The notes beneath the pieces were generated by a model. It was given only the letters and a program-made list of their open reading frames with translations. It did no database searches and was not told where the DNA came from. 64,000 bases of DNA, from positions 2,728,001 to 2,792,000 of the forward strand of contig OY829369.1 of the NCBI GenBank assembly GCA_963691775.1, read 5' to 3'. The DNA comes from JAZBPO01 sp963691775 (lineage in GTDB: Bacteria > Pseudomonadota > Gammaproteobacteria > Pseudomonadales > Azotimanducaceae). The position numbers and the translations under genes are program-made. How positions within the stretch are numbered: the first letter of the stretch is position 1; each line of letters opens with the position of its first letter. Below, in pieces: positions 62,554 to 64,000 of the stretch.

Positions 62554-63882
62554 ATGTACCACGGAGACACCTCGATCAGGGCTTACGATCCGGAACTCGC
62601 TGAGATCATCGCAGCAGAGGGTCGTCGCCAAGAGGAACACGTCGAGCTCATCGCTTCGGAGAATTACACATCGCCGCGCGTCCTCGAGGCCCAGGGCAGC
62701 GTTCTTACGAACAAGTATGCGGAGGGGTATCCGGGCAAGCGCTATTACGGTGGTTGCGAGCATGTAGACGATGCTGAGCGCCTCGCCATCGAGCGAGCAA
62801 AAGCGCTCTTTGGCGCGTCCTACGCGAACGTGCAACCTCACTCGGGCTCGCAGGCGAACGCAGCAGTGTTCCTTGCGCTCCTGGAGCCGGGTGACACGAT
62901 TCTTGGCATGAGCCTCGATGCCGGCGGCCACCTCACGCACGGCGCGGCGCCTAACTTTTCAGGCCGGACCTACAACGCTGTGCAGTACGGTATCGACGCG
63001 GACACGGGTCTGATCGACTACGAGGCCGTGCGTGCGCTGGCCCTCGAGCATCGGCCGAAGATGCTCATCGCAGGCTTCAGCGCCTACTCCCGCATCATCG
63101 ATTGGAGCCGGTTCCGGGCCATCGCTGACGAAGTTGGCGCCTGGTTCGTGGTTGATATGGCGCATGTCTCCGGACTCGTGGCGGCCGGTGTGTATCCGAG
63201 TCCGGTGCCGCACGCCCACGTGGTCACTTCGACAACGCATAAGACGCTCGCCGGTCCGCGGAGCGGAATCATCCTCGCCTGTGATGACGAGGCGTTACAC
63301 AAGAAGCTGAACTCAGCGGTGTTCCCGGGCTCGCAGGGTGGGCCGCTTATGCACGTGATCGCGGCCAAAGCGGTGTGCTTCAAGGAAGCGATGGAGCCCG
63401 ACTTCCGCGGCTACCAAGAGCAGGTGGTCGCCAACGCTCGGGCCATGGCCGAGGCCTTCATGGCTCGCGGCTATGACGTGGTCTCGGGCGGAACGGACAA
63501 CCACCTCTTCCTGCTCGATCTCGTTGCCAAGAATGTCACCGGCAAGGCTGCCGACGCCGCGCTCGGCCGCGCCAATATCACCGTGAACAAGAACGCGGTG
63601 CCAAATGACCCGCGCTCCCCCTTCGTGACCTCTGGTCTGCGCATTGGTTCTCCGGCGGCAACGCGGCGAGGTTTCGGCGTCGTGGAGTGTCGGGAGTTGA
63701 CCGGATGGATGTGCGATGTTCTCGACGCGTTGGCCGCGGAGGGCGACGGTTCGGGCGGTGATCATCAGCACGCGGAAGTCGAGGCTGTGATCACGCGGGT
63801 GCGTGATCAGGTGCGCTCGCTCTGTGCGCGTTTCCCCGTCTATGCGGCGCCGATCGAACTGCCGCGCGCTGCGGCGTCCTGA
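62554..63882 (+). CDS. glyA: Serine hydroxymethyltransferase
   Basis: A 442-residue PLP enzyme converting serine and tetrahydrofolate to glycine and methylene-THF. Marks are VELIASENYTSPRVLEAQGSVLTNKY (quoted here in part), GKRYYGGCE, HGAAPNFSG and the PLP lysine Lys230 in STTHKTLAGPR. The C-terminal part has NAVPNDPRSPF and SGLRIGSPA. AGGAG lies eight bases before the ATG. It is followed after 12 bases by nrdR, a common pairing. Confidence 0.97.
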   Translation: MYHGDTSIRAYDPELAEIIAAEGRRQEEHVELIASENYTSPRVLEAQGSVLTNKYAEGYPGKRYYGGCEHVDDAERLAIERAKALFGASYANVQPHSGSQANAAVFLALLEPGDTILGMSLDAGGHLTHGAAPNFSGRTYNAVQYGIDADTGLIDYEAVRALALEHRPKMLIAGFSAYSRIIDWSRFRAIADEVGAWFVVDMAHVSGLVAAGVYPSPVPHAHVVTSTTHKTLAGPRSGIILACDDEALHKKLNSAVFPGSQGGPLMHVIAAKAVCFKEAMEPDFRGYQEQVVANARAMAEAFMARGYDVVSGGTDNHLFLLDLVAKNVTGKAADAALGRANITVNKNAVPNDPRSPFVTSGLRIGSPAATRRGFGVVECRELTGWMCDVLDALAAEGDGSGGDHQHAEVEAVITRVRDQVRSLCARFPVYAAPIELPRAAAS

Positions 63883-63894
63883 GGCTTCGGCAGC

Positions 63895-64000
63895 GTGCAC
63901 TGCCCGTTCTGCACTGCGGCGGATACGAAGGTAATCGACTCACGCCTGGTCGGCAGCGGCGAGCAGGTGCGGCGCCGTCGCGAATGTCTGAGCTGCGGTG
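63895..64000 (+). CDS. nrdR: Transcriptional repressor NrdR, N-terminal part (cut by window edge)
   Basis: The first 35 residues of NrdR. Start is GTG. The zinc ribbon is complete in part: HCPFC, DTKVIDSR, then RRRRECLSCG. NrdR represses ribonucleotide reductase genes in response to dATP/ATP. The rest of the protein (ATP cone) is outside the window. The 12-base gap to glyA suggests one transcript. Confidence 0.93.
   Translation, partial: MHCPFCTAADTKVIDSRLVGSGEQVRRRRECLSCG

Noticed and set aside
1..64000. IS element, prophage, CRISPR or integron
   Set aside because: No transposase, integrase, phage or cas gene and no regular repeat array was found.

Overview
The window is a 64 kb piece of a high-GC (roughly two-thirds G+C by eye) gammaproteobacterial chromosome. 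The evidence is the gene set (SMP/AhpA-like protein beside serB, DUF1249, RhdA-type rhodanese, FimX, HisZ, DUF2065, DUF2884) and the gene order. From waaA to alr the order closely follows the order I recall around PA4930-PA4990 of Pseudomonas aeruginosa, and much of it also matches the E. coli orn-queG-nnr-tsaE-amiB-mutL-miaA-hfq-hflXKC-purA-rnr-rlmB block. I cannot assign a genus. No insertion sequence, prophage, CRISPR array or origin was seen. Coding density is very high and many genes overlap by 1-4 bases.

Layout. 0-4.5 kb: a truncated FAD oxidoreductase, waaA (Kdo transferase), tolC, nudF and a DUF1249 gene. 4.6-8.8 kb: topoisomerase IV (parE, parC). 8.9-13.6 kb: a membrane SMP/AhpA-like protein with a degenerate cyclase-like C-terminus, serB, and a FimX-like protein. 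13.9-15.4 kb: efp with its lysyl-ligase epmA. 15.4-20.8 kb: psd, a RhdA-type rhodanese, rsgA, orn, a TauD-family dioxygenase and queG. 20.9-34.0 kb: a long co-directional housekeeping block, nnr-tsaE-amidase-mutL-miaA-hfq-hflX-hflK-hflC-DUF2065-hisZ-purA. 34.0-37.5 kb: a cysteine-free type IV pilin, pyruvate kinase, a small Trm112-like protein and folE2. 37.6-45 kb: tRNA-Leu(CAG), rnr, rlmB, the rpsF-rpsR-rplI operon with a strong promoter and a candidate S6:S18 leader, dnaB and alr.

The last third is less conserved: an unknown envelope protein, radA, a small kynurenine-related cluster (exported alpha/beta hydrolase, kynU, a SnoaL-like protein), a thioesterase gene broken by one in-frame stop, and an EEP-family membrane protein. 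At 52.2-57.4 kb there is a tightly coupled four-gene operon: DevB, DevC, a DevA ATPase fused to a GAF domain, and an NTE-type patatin lipase with a CRP-like cyclic-nucleotide domain. The window ends with DUF2884, ettA, an orphan hybrid histidine kinase, glyA and the start of nrdR.

The most novel-looking item is the DevBCA/GAF/NTE operon. By family knowledge it would be a lipid or glycolipid exporter coupled to a cytoplasmic lipase, and both cytosolic enzymes carry domains of cyclic-nucleotide-sensor type. TolC, encoded at the other end of the window, is a plausible outer-membrane partner. The degenerate cyclase-like domain fused to the SMP-type sensor and the stop-interrupted thioesterase are the next items to check.
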